From Psychrobacter cibarius (GTDB taxonomy: Bacteria > Pseudomonadota > Gammaproteobacteria > Pseudomonadales > Moraxellaceae), in assembly GCA_030686115.1 (NCBI GenBank), contig CP131612.1:3286001-3350000 (forward strand): a stretch of 64,000 nucleotides of DNA, given 5' to 3'. The notes under the pieces were generated by a model. The model did not search any database. It saw nothing but the letters and a program-made list of their open reading frames with translations, and was not told the DNA's origin. The translations under genes were made by a program, and so were the position numbers. Shown one piece after another: positions 9,469 through 25,921 of the stretch. Numbering within the stretch: the first letter of the stretch is position 1; every line of letters begins with the position of its first letter.

Positions 9469-9773
9469 AGTGTTAACCTTTTATTATCGAATGGACGCGT
9501 TGTATGGTAAGTTGCTATTGATGAGCATAACACTAGAGCATGTTGAATATTCGCAAATGTTTTTGCTATAACGACAGGCTACCAACGAAAAACTTAACAA
9601 AATAAGCCTTATTAAATGCAGTCGCTTTCAGGGCAATGAGTTGTTATGATAATAGCAAAGTAGCATGATTTGCAGTCAAACTTATCGCTTATGGGCTGCC
9701 TTTGATTACATTTTTTAGAGACATTTATTAAAATTATTTAATGACCATCATATAATAAAAAGGATTGAACGTT

Positions 9774-10442
9774 ATGAAGCGCTTTAAAGAAAAAACTGTC
9801 ATTATAACAGGTGCAGATTCTGATATTGGTCGTGCAACGGCGCTTAGGTTTGCACAAGAAGGAGCGAATTGTATAATCGTTGGTATTAATAACGATATTT
9901 TAGAATACATCTACGAGGATCTGCCACAGGATCATACATGGATCAATACAGGTAACCACCTTACCGTGACCAGTGACATTAATGATCTGACCCAAACGGC
10001 AAGATTAATAAAGCATGTACGCGATAAATATAAACATATTGATGTGATGGTCAATATAGATACTGCGGTTGGCATTCATCAGTCAGTTATTCCAGAACTG
10101 ATAAAAACACAAGGCAATATCGTTAATGTGTCAACGCTAACGGAGATATCAGCAGACTGGAATATGAAGACATATAAAGCTAGGCAAAGGGATTTGTCTG
10201 ATATTACAAAGAAGCTGGCATTAGAGAATATACCAAATAATGTACGTATTAATGCCGTATCTGCTGGATTGGTGGCAACGGATATCAGTCCAAATCCATT
10301 TATTACCCACTCTCCACTAGGGAAGACAGCGACACCGTTTGATGTAACCGCCGCTGTGATGTTTTTAGCCAGTGATGACGCTGCCATCATTACTGGTATG
10401 AATTTACCTGTCGATGGCGGGGTGAGTACGTTCAACAGCTAA
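9774..10442 (+). CDS. degenerate short-chain dehydrogenase/reductase family protein
   Basis: A Rossmann-fold SDR by overall pattern, with a C-terminal RINAVSAGLVATD and LPVDGG, but the signature residues have changed. The cofactor loop TGxxxGxG is TGADSDIG (Asp 17 for Gly). NNAG is replaced by NIDT (94-97). The catalytic Ser position is Thr 121, and the YxxxK motif is Y134-KAR-Q138, so the Lys is lost. About 25 residues usually found between NNAG and the Ser strand are missing, which explains the 222-residue length. It is therefore probably not an active oxidoreductase. I chose the ATG at 9774 (AAAAAGGA 9 bases upstream) over the TTG at 9765. Confidence 0.75.
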   Translation: MKRFKEKTVIITGADSDIGRATALRFAQEGANCIIVGINNDILEYIYEDLPQDHTWINTGNHLTVTSDINDLTQTARLIKHVRDKYKHIDVMVNIDTAVGIHQSVIPELIKTQGNIVNVSTLTEISADWNMKTYKARQRDLSDITKKLALENIPNNVRINAVSAGLVATDISPNPFITHSPLGKTATPFDVTAAVMFLASDDAAIITGMNLPVDGGVSTFNS

Positions 10443-10491
10443 CTCAATGCTTAGTTTTTTAGCCATTCTTAAGATTCATCCTCACAAACAA

Positions 10492-10525
10492 AAGACCCCC
10501 TGACATTAACCTGTCTGGAGGTCTT
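10492..10525. terminator. rho-independent terminator between convergent genes
   Basis: AAGACCCCCTGACA pairs with TGTCTGGAGGTCTT (14 bp, two mismatches) around the loop TTAACC. It is placed to end the degraded SDR gene and the convergent acyltransferase gene. Confidence 0.7.
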
Positions 10526-10561
10526 AATATAATACAGATACTCATAACTCATTTAAAAACT

Positions 10562-11296
10562 TTATTCAGCTGAATTATTGATATCTTGTAATGGTTGAGA
10601 TAAGCGCTCGGGATGTCTTGGTATCACCCCTTTATACTGAGCATAAATTTTTGGTAAATCGGCTTCGATATCACCACTAGGATGAACCAACGACATAAAG
10701 CGTATCTCTTTGGTTTTGTAATCCATCGCTACTGGCAAAATAGGTACACCAGCGCCCACTGCTAAATAATAGAAGCCTGATTTCCAAGTTTCAGTATATT
10801 GACGAGTACCTTCTGGTGCTAAACCCAAAAATAGTGGCTTACCTGTTTTGAACTTATCAATACTTGCTTGCAGCACTGAGCCTTTATCACTACGATCAAC
10901 GGGAATGACCCCTATCCAGCTTAATAGCTGAGCAAATACGGGCACTTTAAATAAGGTATGCTTACCCATAATACTGATTTTTAAATCTAGGGCGAATAAA
11001 CTGGGTATCGCATAAACCCCGTCGATATTCGAAGTATGCGGCAGCGCTAAAACTACGGCTTGTGAAATATTTGGAATCTCTCCAACTGTACGCCAACCCG
11101 CAGCTTTTAGCATAGCTGAGGCAATCACTGGCGCAATTTTATTACCGCGTTTCGGGACTAAACTACCCAGCTGCTTTTTACTAAGCTTGGGCAATATTTT
11201 AGAATCTACAGACTTAGAAGCAGCAGTTTTTGAGCGATTAAACAACTTTGATGTCATGACGGCACCACATAATAAAAGATACCTACATAATAACAT
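10562..11296 (-). CDS. PlsC-type 1-acyl-glycerol-3-phosphate acyltransferase family protein
   Basis: 244 residues. The acyltransferase HX4D motif appears as HTSNID, and the glycerolphosphate-binding motif as PEGTRQYTETWKSG, followed by the hydrophobic AVGAGVPILPVAMD. The enzyme class acylates lysophospholipids at the inner membrane. The short HX4D spacing and TR motif fit the smaller PlsC-like paralogues, so the substrate may not be lysophosphatidic acid. Two starts are possible: ATG at 11296, or ATG at 11257 (231 residues, MTSKLFNRS); neither has a strong ribosome site. It follows parE on the same strand after a 110-base gap. Confidence 0.85.
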   Translation of the reverse strand: MLLCRYLLLCGAVMTSKLFNRSKTAASKSVDSKILPKLSKKQLGSLVPKRGNKIAPVIASAMLKAAGWRTVGEIPNISQAVVLALPHTSNIDGVYAIPSLFALDLKISIMGKHTLFKVPVFAQLLSWIGVIPVDRSDKGSVLQASIDKFKTGKPLFLGLAPEGTRQYTETWKSGFYYLAVGAGVPILPVAMDYKTKEIRFMSLVHPSGDIEADLPKIYAQYKGVIPRHPERLSQPLQDINNSAE

Positions 11297-11406
11297 TAAG
11301 CTTATACAACTAAATTGAATTTTATAGGCTTTTATTGCTTGCCAGCTTACCGGTTTATAAACTTATATAAATATATAGCTATTGATGGACATATCCATCA
11401 AGCCCA

Positions 11407-13293
11407 TTAGGATATGTCAGCCAAATTGCCTTTATTCTCAAGCCAAACCTTGCGATCAGCAGCACGTTTTTTAGCCAGCAGCATATCCATCACGCTATTG
11501 GTCAGCACCATGTCATCCATATCTAGCTGAACTAAACGCCGAGTATCACGGTTCATGGTCGTCTCACGTAACTGCTCTGCACTCATTTCACCCAAGCCTT
11601 TAAAACGGGTAATCTGCGCTTTTTTATTGCCCGTCACATTGGCCAAAATGTGCTGAAGCTCAGGCTCATCTAACGCATAATGCACCTCTTTGCCCACATC
11701 CACGCGATACAATGGCGGCATGGCGACAAATAAATGACCCGCATCCACCAAGGCAGGAAAATGCTTCACAAATAAGGCGCAAATCAGCGTGGCGATATGC
11801 AGACCATCAGAATCCGCATCCGCTAAGATACAGACTTTGTCATAACGCAGCTCAGACAGATCGTCAGATGCAGGATCGACACCGATAGCAATAGCGATAT
11901 CATGAATCTCTTGACTCGATAACACCGTATCTGATGACACCTCCCACGTATTTAGAATTTTCCCACGCAAAGGTAAAATCGCCTGATAGTGGCGATCGCG
12001 TGCTTGCTTAGCACTACCGCCCGCAGAATCCCCTTCTACTAAAAACAGCTCAGCACCATCACGCAAATCACCACGACAGTCTGCCAACTTACCCGGCAAT
12101 GCAGGACCTTGCGTGATTTTCTTACGGGCGACTTTTTTGGCAGACTTGAGACGACGTCCAGCTTTATTAATCGCCAGCTCTGCGATTTGAGTACCCATAT
12201 CGGCATGCTGATTTAACCACAGACTAAAGGCATCTTTTGCCAATGTCTGTACTGCCCCAGCAGCTTCGCGGCTAGATAAGCGCTCTTTGGTTTGACCTGA
12301 AAACTGCGGTTCAGAAAATTTAAGCGACAGAATATAGTTCACCCCATCCCAGACATCTTCTGCCGTTAACTTGACACTCCGTGGTAGCAAATTATGAATA
12401 TCGCAAAACTCACGTAAGGCCTCTAAGATACCAGTACGCAGTCCATTGACGTGCGTACCGCCCTGAGCCGTCGGGATAAGGTTCACATAGCTTTCTTGAA
12501 TCGGCGTGCCACCATCAGGTAACCAAGACAAGGCAAAGGTAATAGCAGCACGTTCGCCCGCTTTCGCATCGTAATTATAATAAAACGGTGCTTCAGGTAA
12601 GGTTTCTAAACCATCCAACTGTTCGCTTAGATATTCGACCACTCCGTCAGTAAACTGCCAAACCACCTTTTCATTATTAATATCATCAACAAATTCAATC
12701 GTCAGCCCAGCTGCCAATACCGCTTTGGCTTTTAGATTGTGCTTGAGCTGTTTTACATTAAATTTAGGCGTATCAAAAAAGCGACCATCTGCCCAAAAAT
12801 GCACTCTGGTACCACGTTTGCGTTTGTTTGAGCTGATTGCTTCAGTCAACGGCGTAACTGGTGCGCCATTTTCAAACGCCATATCAAACTGTGTACTATC
12901 ACGCCATACCGTCACCTCAACACGTGTTGATAACGCATTGACGACAGAGATACCCACACCATGCAGACCGCCTGACACTTCATAATTAGAAGTCGAAAAC
13001 TTCCCACCAGCATGTAAGCGAGTTAAAATCAGCTCAATGCCCGATTGATTGAATTCAGGATGAATATCAGTCGGCATACCACGCCCGTCATCTTCGACAG
13101 ACAACGAGCCATCACTATGCAGTTGCACCTTGATGGTTTTAGCATAACCCGCCAATGCCTCATCGACTGAGTTATCGATAACTTCTTGCGCCAAATGGTT
13201 TGGGCGGGTGGTGTCGGTATACATACCTGGACGACGACGTACTGGCTCAAGCCCTTCTAAAACTTCTAACGATTGCGCATTATATTGACTCAC
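11407..13293 (-). CDS. parE: DNA topoisomerase IV subunit B
   Basis: The ATPase subunit of topoisomerase IV, which with ParC decatenates daughter chromosomes. The 628 residues are the usual ParE size. The GHKL ATPase motifs are visible: EVIDNSVDEALAGYA, DDGRGMPTD and SGGLHGVGISVVNALS. The TOPRIM motif EGDSAGGSAKQARDR is about residue 415, with DADSDGLHI about 85 residues later. Absence of the long GyrB insert and the 628-residue size favour ParE over GyrB. The start is GTG at 13293, with AAGGA about 8 bases upstream. It lies 116 bases after yqiA. Confidence 0.96.
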   Translation of the reverse strand: MSQYNAQSLEVLEGLEPVRRRPGMYTDTTRPNHLAQEVIDNSVDEALAGYAKTIKVQLHSDGSLSVEDDGRGMPTDIHPEFNQSGIELILTRLHAGGKFSTSNYEVSGGLHGVGISVVNALSTRVEVTVWRDSTQFDMAFENGAPVTPLTEAISSNKRKRGTRVHFWADGRFFDTPKFNVKQLKHNLKAKAVLAAGLTIEFVDDINNEKVVWQFTDGVVEYLSEQLDGLETLPEAPFYYNYDAKAGERAAITFALSWLPDGGTPIQESYVNLIPTAQGGTHVNGLRTGILEALREFCDIHNLLPRSVKLTAEDVWDGVNYILSLKFSEPQFSGQTKERLSSREAAGAVQTLAKDAFSLWLNQHADMGTQIAELAINKAGRRLKSAKKVARKKITQGPALPGKLADCRGDLRDGAELFLVEGDSAGGSAKQARDRHYQAILPLRGKILNTWEVSSDTVLSSQEIHDIAIAIGVDPASDDLSELRYDKVCILADADSDGLHIATLICALFVKHFPALVDAGHLFVAMPPLYRVDVGKEVHYALDEPELQHILANVTGNKKAQITRFKGLGEMSAEQLRETTMNRDTRRLVQLDMDDMVLTNSVMDMLLAKKRAADRKVWLENKGNLADIS

Positions 13294-13409
13294 AAATGCA
13301 TCCTTAACGATTCATGTCTGATTAATTCTATTCAACCATTATAACCAAAAATAGCGACGTTAAGGTTAATAGTCCATCGCTCACGTCATATAATGTCGCC
13401 TGTTTAGAC

Positions 13410-14051
13410 TCATACTAAATCTTGTAGCATATTTATCACCATCGGCAACTGCTCACCAAAGTCACTAAACCGATGATCGCCACCCGCTTGTAAAATAACC
13501 GTACTCCCTTGCTGTTGATAAAAGGCTTTAGACAATTCAGGATTTAATAACTCATCGCCTTCTTTGATAAATACAGCAATTTTTTTAGGATAATGAATTT
13601 CTGATAACTGATGATCTGCAAACCATTGCAAATCCGCAGAAGTAATATCCCAACCGCCAGTAGTCGTATAGAGAATTTGATTCTTTGGCAATTCATCTTC
13701 GCCTTGACCTTCATTACTATCATTATTTAAAAGTAAGTCATGAGCAAAGCGCTGTAATGTCACATGTGGCTGAGTACTAGGATTTAATAGTAAAGCCGCA
13801 CAGCCTGTATGGTTGCTCACCAAGGTAGAAAAATAGCCACCCAATGAGCTACCAACGAATACAACTTTTGAGTCGCTGCCCCATTCCTCAACTAGACTTA
13901 TCAGTTTATCGAACACGTCTTGTGGCGATTTATTCAAATCGGGACGCAGTACATTGATATCAGGATGATGATGCTGGCAGTATTTTTCTAATAGCATTCC
14001 CTTGGTAGAGTTCGCATCACTGTCCAGTCCATGGATATAAATCAAGTTCAC
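13410..14051 (-). CDS. yqiA: YqiA-family alpha/beta-hydrolase esterase
   Basis: 213 residues, starting at GTG 14051 with IYIHGLDSDANSTKG, the family oxyanion-loop HG motif. The nucleophile elbow is GSSLGG (Ser about 89), followed by an acid region and GGDHRFSDF carrying the likely catalytic His near 195. E. coli YqiA hydrolyses short-chain acyl esters, and yqiA directly precedes parE there. The same order is kept here, which supports both calls. The physiological substrate is unknown. Confidence 0.88.
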   Translation of the reverse strand: MNLIYIHGLDSDANSTKGMLLEKYCQHHHPDINVLRPDLNKSPQDVFDKLISLVEEWGSDSKVVFVGSSLGGYFSTLVSNHTGCAALLLNPSTQPHVTLQRFAHDLLLNNDSNEGQGEDELPKNQILYTTTGGWDITSADLQWFADHQLSEIHYPKKIAVFIKEGDELLNPELSKAFYQQQGSTVILQAGGDHRFSDFGEQLPMVINMLQDLV

Positions 14052-14239
14052 GTATCATCTCACTTATTAATTTTGTTATGATTATCTTATATAGGCTAGT
14101 GACGCTAAGCATAGCACCCGCTAAACAAAAATAATAACAATAAAACGGCACACCATTAGTCAGTATTTGCGACATAATAATATTGTCATAATAGTTTTAT
14201 GCAAGTCAAAGGAATGACGATAATAGCAATGGAGTCGCC

Positions 14240-14500
14240 ATGAACCAACAGTTTGAGCTGTTTGAGATTGCCAATCCATGTATTGGTCTTTGCCAAAGCA
14301 ATAAAAAAGGCTATTGCTTTGGTTGCCTGCGCAGTCGAACGGAGCGCCAGCGATGGCATGATATGACGACAGAGCAGCAACGCGAGGTGCTACGGCTTAT
14401 CGCAGGACGTAAGCTGCGTATCCAGCAGATGCGGCAGCTTAAGAATCAGCAATTGGGGTTTGATTTTGAAGAAAACGTTGAGATGGGTGAGTTGTTTTAA
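14240..14500 (+). CDS. DUF1289 family protein
   Basis: 86 residues with NPCIGLCQ and GYCFGCLRSRTERQRW near the N-terminus. The Cys pairs C-x3-C and C-x2-C with a following Arg-rich helix define DUF1289. The Cys set could bind zinc or an iron-sulfur cluster; this is an inference. GGAG lies 6 bases before the ATG. The gene is divergent from yqiA. Family role unknown. Confidence 0.88.
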   Translation: MNQQFELFEIANPCIGLCQSNKKGYCFGCLRSRTERQRWHDMTTEQQREVLRLIAGRKLRIQQMRQLKNQQLGFDFEENVEMGELF

Positions 14501-14529
14501 AAATATTTAAGGCAATTGGATTTTTTTAA

Positions 14530-15276
14530 CTATTTTTTTTCTTCGATTTCTACTGACTGTCCAACATAGTATGCAGATTCCCAGAAAATAGCATCCCCAC
14601 TAGGATATCCTTTTTTATGATCCATAAGACTTTCAGTCTGTGATTCAAAGATAGTAAATCTATATTTTCTAGATACATTGGCTCTTGGAGTATTTGTTTC
14701 TATAACAATCTCCAAAAGGTAATCACCTGAAAACCATTTAAAATTACTTTCTAATAGATTATAAAACGGTTCAACTACTTCAGATGGAGCCTCTACGCGA
14801 TTCTTTTCTCCAGACTCATCTATTCGACGTGAGATTTCGTTCTTAAGTTTAATTTCTGCTTCTCGGTATAGTTTTTCATCATTTCTATCAAAGTAATTGA
14901 GAAAACTTACCAAATGACTCCATTCGGTTTGAGGTTTTAAATCAAAACTTGTTAGTAATACCAGTTGATTATCTTTTTGATTTGCAACATAAGTTTGAGC
15001 AGGTAAAGACATAACTTTTTTGTTATCCCTTAGTATAACTGCATTCATCTTTTTTACACGGACAACTCGTCCGCCAATATTGCGTAATATAAGATGGATT
15101 TGTAGGTTAGGATTACCAACTTTATGCGTAATAAATATTCTAGAATACACTTCCAAATCTAGTTTAGCTCTACGTAGAAGAATATGGATAGGTGGCATTT
15201 GAGAAAGTATCAAGGCTAAAAGAGCAAAAAAAGCAGACCAAAATTTCCAATCTGTAATAATGTGATTAAAAGTCAT
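14530..15276 (-). CDS. membrane-anchored protein of unknown function (islet gene 2)
   Basis: 248 residues, family not recognised. One membrane helix near the N-terminus (FWSAFFALLALILSQ, about 12-27) is followed by a long soluble part. The sequence RRAKLDLEVYSRIFITHKVGNPNLQIHL and LRNIGGRVVRVKKMNAVIL suggests an Ig-like beta domain. A charged helical section (about 115-160, DRNDEKLYREAEIKLKNEI) and a second beta region follow. It is AT-rich. It lies 80 bases after the gene at 15357-16052 on the same strand, and both share the plan of short N-terminus, one helix, soluble domain. Not obviously housekeeping. Confidence 0.7.
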   Translation of the reverse strand: MTFNHIITDWKFWSAFFALLALILSQMPPIHILLRRAKLDLEVYSRIFITHKVGNPNLQIHLILRNIGGRVVRVKKMNAVILRDNKKVMSLPAQTYVANQKDNQLVLLTSFDLKPQTEWSHLVSFLNYFDRNDEKLYREAEIKLKNEISRRIDESGEKNRVEAPSEVVEPFYNLLESNFKWFSGDYLLEIVIETNTPRANVSRKYRFTIFESQTESLMDHKKGYPSGDAIFWESAYYVGQSVEIEEKK

Positions 15277-15356
15277 TGTATAAGTATCTCTGCTAGTAAG
15301 TTTGATGCCTAAATTAAAAAAACTTTACACGATAAAATTTTTATGAAAAAACACAC

Positions 15357-16052
15357 TTAAGAAGTGTCACGTAGCACTTTATATCCACGGATACCGTTAC
15401 GATGTAAATAATTAAGAAGTGACTTTTCAGCTTCTTCGCGCGCATCTTGAAGTCTTCGAGTCAGTTCGTCATCAAGATCCTTAGATGGATACATTATTTT
15501 CTGCGCGTTAATTATTGCTAGTGACTCAGGTGAGGCAACGTATCTCTCATCATGTATTAGTTCTAAATAAGCAAGCACACGATTTAATGATTCACCTATC
15601 AAGTGATCGAATGGTAAAAATCCCTCATATACTTTAGATCCAACTAATACCCTCAAATCAAGCTTAGCTGAACTATAACTCTCTTTAGCATCAACAAATT
15701 TATCTATGCGTATGTTATATGCTTTACTTTCGCTTTTACTCCAACGCTCTATTTCTGTAGAGTGAAGAATATCTTCTTGAGTGAAGTGAAGTTTTTCACT
15801 TATATATATGGGATTCCGTAAACTAATAGCAGATTTAGACAGAAGATGACTTTCTCTGACAAGTTTTTTCGTTGCTATATATACTTCTTTGCCGACAAGA
15901 TCTCTTTTCCAAGCTCTTATTCCATAAACCCCTATACTAATTGCAAATAAAGCAGCTAACCCAAGCAATACTTCTTTAAATAATGTTATCCATGCAATAA
16001 GTTCTGGACTAGGCATTTCCTTTACCCTTGTAGAAAACTGATTATTACTCAA
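15357..16052 (-). CDS. membrane-anchored protein of unknown function (islet gene 1)
   Basis: 231 residues with one membrane helix (EVLLGLAALFAISIGVYGI, about 27-45), then a charged, mostly helical soluble part ending in DELTRRLQDAREEAEKSLL and a basic tail. The following basic residues (RAWKRDLVGK) suggest the soluble part is cytosolic. The longest frame begins with TTG at 16052. An ATG at 16016 (219 residues) is an alternative but has its purine run too close. I recognise no family. It is the first of a two-gene minus-strand unit and lies about 110 bases beyond the terminator of rRNA operon 1. Confidence 0.68.
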   Translation of the reverse strand: MSNNQFSTRVKEMPSPELIAWITLFKEVLLGLAALFAISIGVYGIRAWKRDLVGKEVYIATKKLVRESHLLSKSAISLRNPIYISEKLHFTQEDILHSTEIERWSKSESKAYNIRIDKFVDAKESYSSAKLDLRVLVGSKVYEGFLPFDHLIGESLNRVLAYLELIHDERYVASPESLAIINAQKIMYPSKDLDDELTRRLQDAREEAEKSLLNYLHRNGIRGYKVLRDTS

Positions 16053-16163
16053 AGTCTAAACTTTAGCAGACTTTAATATAAAAATGATTATATTGACTTA
16101 ATAAATTTGGTGTAATGGACAAAATTCAGGCTACTTGAGTGATTTTAAACCCACGCAAAGAAA

Positions 16164-16193
16164 ATCCCCCGCCTAGATAACTAGTCGGGGGAT
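16164..16193 (-). terminator. rrn operon 1 terminator (type I)
   Basis: ATCCCCCGcCTAG / CTAGtCGGGGGAT, a 12-bp stem with one mismatch and an ATAA loop; on the minus strand the GGGGGAT arm runs into TTTTCTTT. Confidence 0.92.
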
Positions 16194-16208
16194 AATCAGG
16201 AATAGAGA

Positions 16209-16322
16209 GCTGACGATGACCTACTCTCACATGGGCGAACCCACACTACCATTGGCGCAATGATGTTTCACTTCTGAGTTCGGGAAGGGATCAGGTGGTG
16301 CCATCATGCTATTGTCGTCAGC
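16209..16322 (-). rRNA. rrf: 5S ribosomal RNA, operon 1
   Basis: On the minus strand it begins GCTGACGACAATAGCATG and ends GAGTAGGTCATCGTCAGC. The two ends pair as helix I, and the bases GGTTCGCCCATGTGAGAGTA are typical of proteobacterial 5S. Ends are set from the helix and may be off by a few bases. Confidence 0.95.
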
Positions 16323-16507
16323 AAAGGGGGTTAGATATGAGTCTGATGTTGTTATTATTGACTTCAAATGTTACTTTTTAGTCGACCAACAGTAACCTAA
16401 CTGAATCAAGGTTAAAGGTGATATCGAAATATTCTCTCGTTTCTATAAGCTTTCGCTTATACAAGATAGATTAATTAGAGCTTTCATACAAACCACTTGG
16501 GTGTTGT

Positions 16508-19370
<2,863 letters not shown>

Positions 19371-19716
19371 ATACAACCCCAAGTAGTCTAACTTATAAAT
19401 AAGTGTTGACTTCAAAGTGTCATAAGATCTAATTATGATAACGATATCACCTATGTTTATACGCTTGATTCAGTTCTCTTTACTTTTTTTAGTAATCAAC
19501 CCCTGGGATAACAACTGATGTCGTTAAGAGGTTGATTACTAAGGTTAAGAAGTGCGCGTGAACACGCTCTTCCTAACCCAGACTCATATCTATGTTTTTA
19601 AATAGTCTCTATGCTCTCGTCGAGTCACAGATTCTGTATAAAACAGAAAGAAGTAATCAGTTAAAATCACTTGTTTCTATTTATACTATTAGCACTTAAA
19701 GCTTATTCGTCTATAG
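19371..19716 (-). other. internal transcribed spacer between tRNA-Ala and 23S (identical plan in all four operons)
   Basis: 346 bases, strongly structured. TTAGTAATCAACC (19489-19501) is perfectly inverted as GGTTGATTACTAA (19530-19542). Just beside it GGTTAAGAAGTGCGCGTG faces CACGCTCTTCCTAACC. These are probably processing or antitermination structures. Equivalent segments lie at 25491-25836, 31528-31873 and 37680-38025. Confidence 0.7.
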
Positions 19717-19792
19717 TGGTGGAGCCAAACGGAGTCGAACCGTTGACCTCCTGCGTGCAAGGCAGGCGCTCTACCAACTGAGCTATGGCCCC
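19717..19792 (-). tRNA. tRNA-Ala (anticodon TGC), operon 1
   Basis: 76 nt, GGGGCCATAGCTCAGTTGG at the 5' end, anticodon loop CTTGCAC, T-arm GGTTCGACTCC and an encoded CCA. It lies in the 16S-23S spacer as usual. Confidence 0.97.
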
Positions 19793-19801
19793 ATTATAAA
19801 A

Positions 19802-19878
19802 TGGTGGGTCTAAGTGGACTTGAACCACTGACCCCCGCGTTATCAACACGGTGCTCTAACCAGCTGAGCTACAGACCC
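19802..19878 (-). tRNA. tRNA-Ile (anticodon GAT), operon 1
   Basis: 77 nt, GGGTCTGTAGCTCAGCTGG at the 5' end, anticodon loop TTGATAA, T-arm GGTTCAAGTCC and an encoded CCA. Nine bases separate it from tRNA-Ala. Confidence 0.97.
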
Positions 19879-19953
19879 AATTACGCTTGTTAAAACGTAA
19901 GCTTAAACTAAAGAACAACTTGTTGTGAATTCTTGCTGACCGAATGCCATCTA

Positions 19954-21492
<1,539 letters not shown>

Positions 21493-21931
21493 AATCTTGC
21501 TATGAAGCTCTTTAAAGAAGCTTCTAAACTTGGCTCATCTAATCTGGCAAAATCGCTAAAAATTATGTTCGTAATGAATTAACTTTGAGTTTTTCTGCTG
21601 TCTTAAATGATAATTTTTATAGTTAGAATGAACTCCGAAAAGGAGTTAAAACCAACTTTATTTTTTAGCATTCTGAATCAGCAAAAATCCACACAAGTTG
21701 TTCTTTAGTTATGCTTTTAAATAGTGCTCAATCACTGTCGTCCAGTAACTGATATATAGGGTAATTCTATTGCTATTTAGCCTTAATCCCTTACGGGTCA
21801 AGCTATCTAGCGAGCCGACTATCTTATCATAATGATTTGATTTGTCAAGCTTTTTTATGTTTTGTCTTAGCTTGGTAATCTAAGTAATAAGTTGGTTAAC
21901 TTACTGCTTAGCTTCCTTTGCTGTGGGGCGT
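21493..21931 (-). other. rrn operon 1 leader with 16S processing stalk
   Basis: About 430 bases between promoter and 16S. The stretch 21668-21710 is nearly complementary in the transcript to 19906-19947 after 16S: both encode AACTAAAGAACAACTTGT and related bases in opposite sense. They would form a stalk of about 40 bp around 16S for RNase III. A boxA-like GCTTCTTTAAAG lies close to the 16S start. Confidence 0.75.
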
Positions 21932-21959
21932 ATTATATAGAGTTTAAGAGCCATGTCAA
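21932..21959 (-). promoter_or_regulatory. rrn operon 1 promoter
   Basis: TTGACA, 16-base spacer, TATAAT, then a GC-rich discriminator (ACGCCCC), the form expected for stringent, growth-rate-controlled rRNA promoters. Its spacer TGGCTCTTAAACTCTA differs from the one shared by operons 2-4. The DNA upstream of -35 is AT-rich and may be an UP element. Confidence 0.88.
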
Positions 21960-22272
21960 TTGCTTTATCAGAGGTTTTTAGGTTTATTTGATAAGACTTT
22001 TAATTGTGTATAGTTTTCAATGGGTTAGAGGAAAATAGGGATTCGATGTATTTGGGTCTAAACGCTAGAAATACCTGTAGATCTTATATTGAGTTGGCAT
22101 TCGATGAGTTAATGACTTCTTTAAACCTAAAAAACACTTTAAATAGCCTGAAATAAAGCTTATCTAATCAGCTTCGTTAGTAATCATCGTTAAGAAATAG
22201 ATCCAAATCAGTCTCCGGTCGCTTTTATTTACTGGGAGACTCCGAACCAAGCCTATTTTCTCAAACCGCGCG
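21960..22272. other. spacer between rrn operon 1 promoter and operon 2 terminator
   Basis: No gene seen. It is clearly homologous but not identical to 34117-34470 before operon 3, for example ATAGGGATTCGATGTATTTG in both, followed by many substitutions. Confidence 0.6.
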
Positions 22273-22318
22273 CAAAGTAAAACCCCCTTCTGCTTATGCA
22301 GAAGGGGGTTTTACTTTG
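22273..22318 (-). terminator. rrn operon 2 terminator (type II)
   Basis: A perfect 21-bp stem, CAAAGTAAAACCCCCTTCTGC against its inverse (22298-22318), with a TTAT loop. It is different in sequence from the type I terminators of operons 1 and 4. Confidence 0.92.
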
Positions 22319-22326
22319 AATAGAGA

Positions 22327-22440
22327 GCTGACGATGACCTACTCTCACATGGGCGAACCCACACTACCATTGGCGCAATGATGTTTCACTTCTGAGTTCG
22401 GGAAGGGATCAGGTGGTGCCATCATGCTATTGTCGTCAGC
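22327..22440 (-). rRNA. rrf: 5S ribosomal RNA, operon 2
   Basis: Reads the same as the operon 1 copy. The spacer to 23S is type B (contains GTTTGACGTCAAGTATTAGC) and is 2 bases longer than type A. Confidence 0.95.
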
Positions 22441-22627
22441 AAAGGGGGTTAGATATGAGTCTGTTATTTTTATTGTTTGACGTCAAGTATTAGCTTGTTG
22501 TCGATCAACTTGTAACCTAACTGAATCAAGGTTAAAGGTGATATCGAAATATTCTCTCGTTTCTATAAGCTTTCGCTTATACAAGATAGATTAATTAGAG
22601 CTTTCATACAAACCACTTGGGTGTTGT

Positions 22628-25490
<2,863 letters not shown>

Positions 25491-25836
25491 ATACAACCCC
25501 AAGTAGTCTAACTTATAAATAAGTGTTGACTTCAAAGTGTCATAAGATCTAATTATGATAACGATATCACCTATGTTTATACGCTTGATTCAGTTCTCTT
25601 TACTTTTTTTAGTAATCAACCCCTGGGATAACAACTGATGTCGTTAAGAGGTTGATTACTAAGGTTAAGAAGTGCGCGTGAACACGCTCTTCCTAACCCA
25701 GACTCATATCTATGTTTTTAAATAGTCTCTATGCTCTCGTCGAGTCACAGATTCTGTATAAAACAGAAAGAAGTAATCAGTTAAAATCACTTGTTTCTAT
25801 TTATACTATTAGCACTTAAAGCTTATTCGTCTATAG

Positions 25837-25912
25837 TGGTGGAGCCAAACGGAGTCGAACCGTTGACCTCCTGCGTGCAAGGCAGGCGCTCTACCAACTG
25901 AGCTATGGCCCC
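25837..25912 (-). tRNA. tRNA-Ala (TGC), operon 2
   Basis: Sequence as in operon 1, CCA encoded. Confidence 0.97.
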
Positions 25913-25921
25913 ATTATAAAA

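Noticed and set aside
14530-16052. Calling the membrane islet a toxin-antitoxin or named defence system
   Set aside because: No catalytic, nuclease, TIR or kinase motif is visible; only the anchor plus soluble-domain plan supports it.
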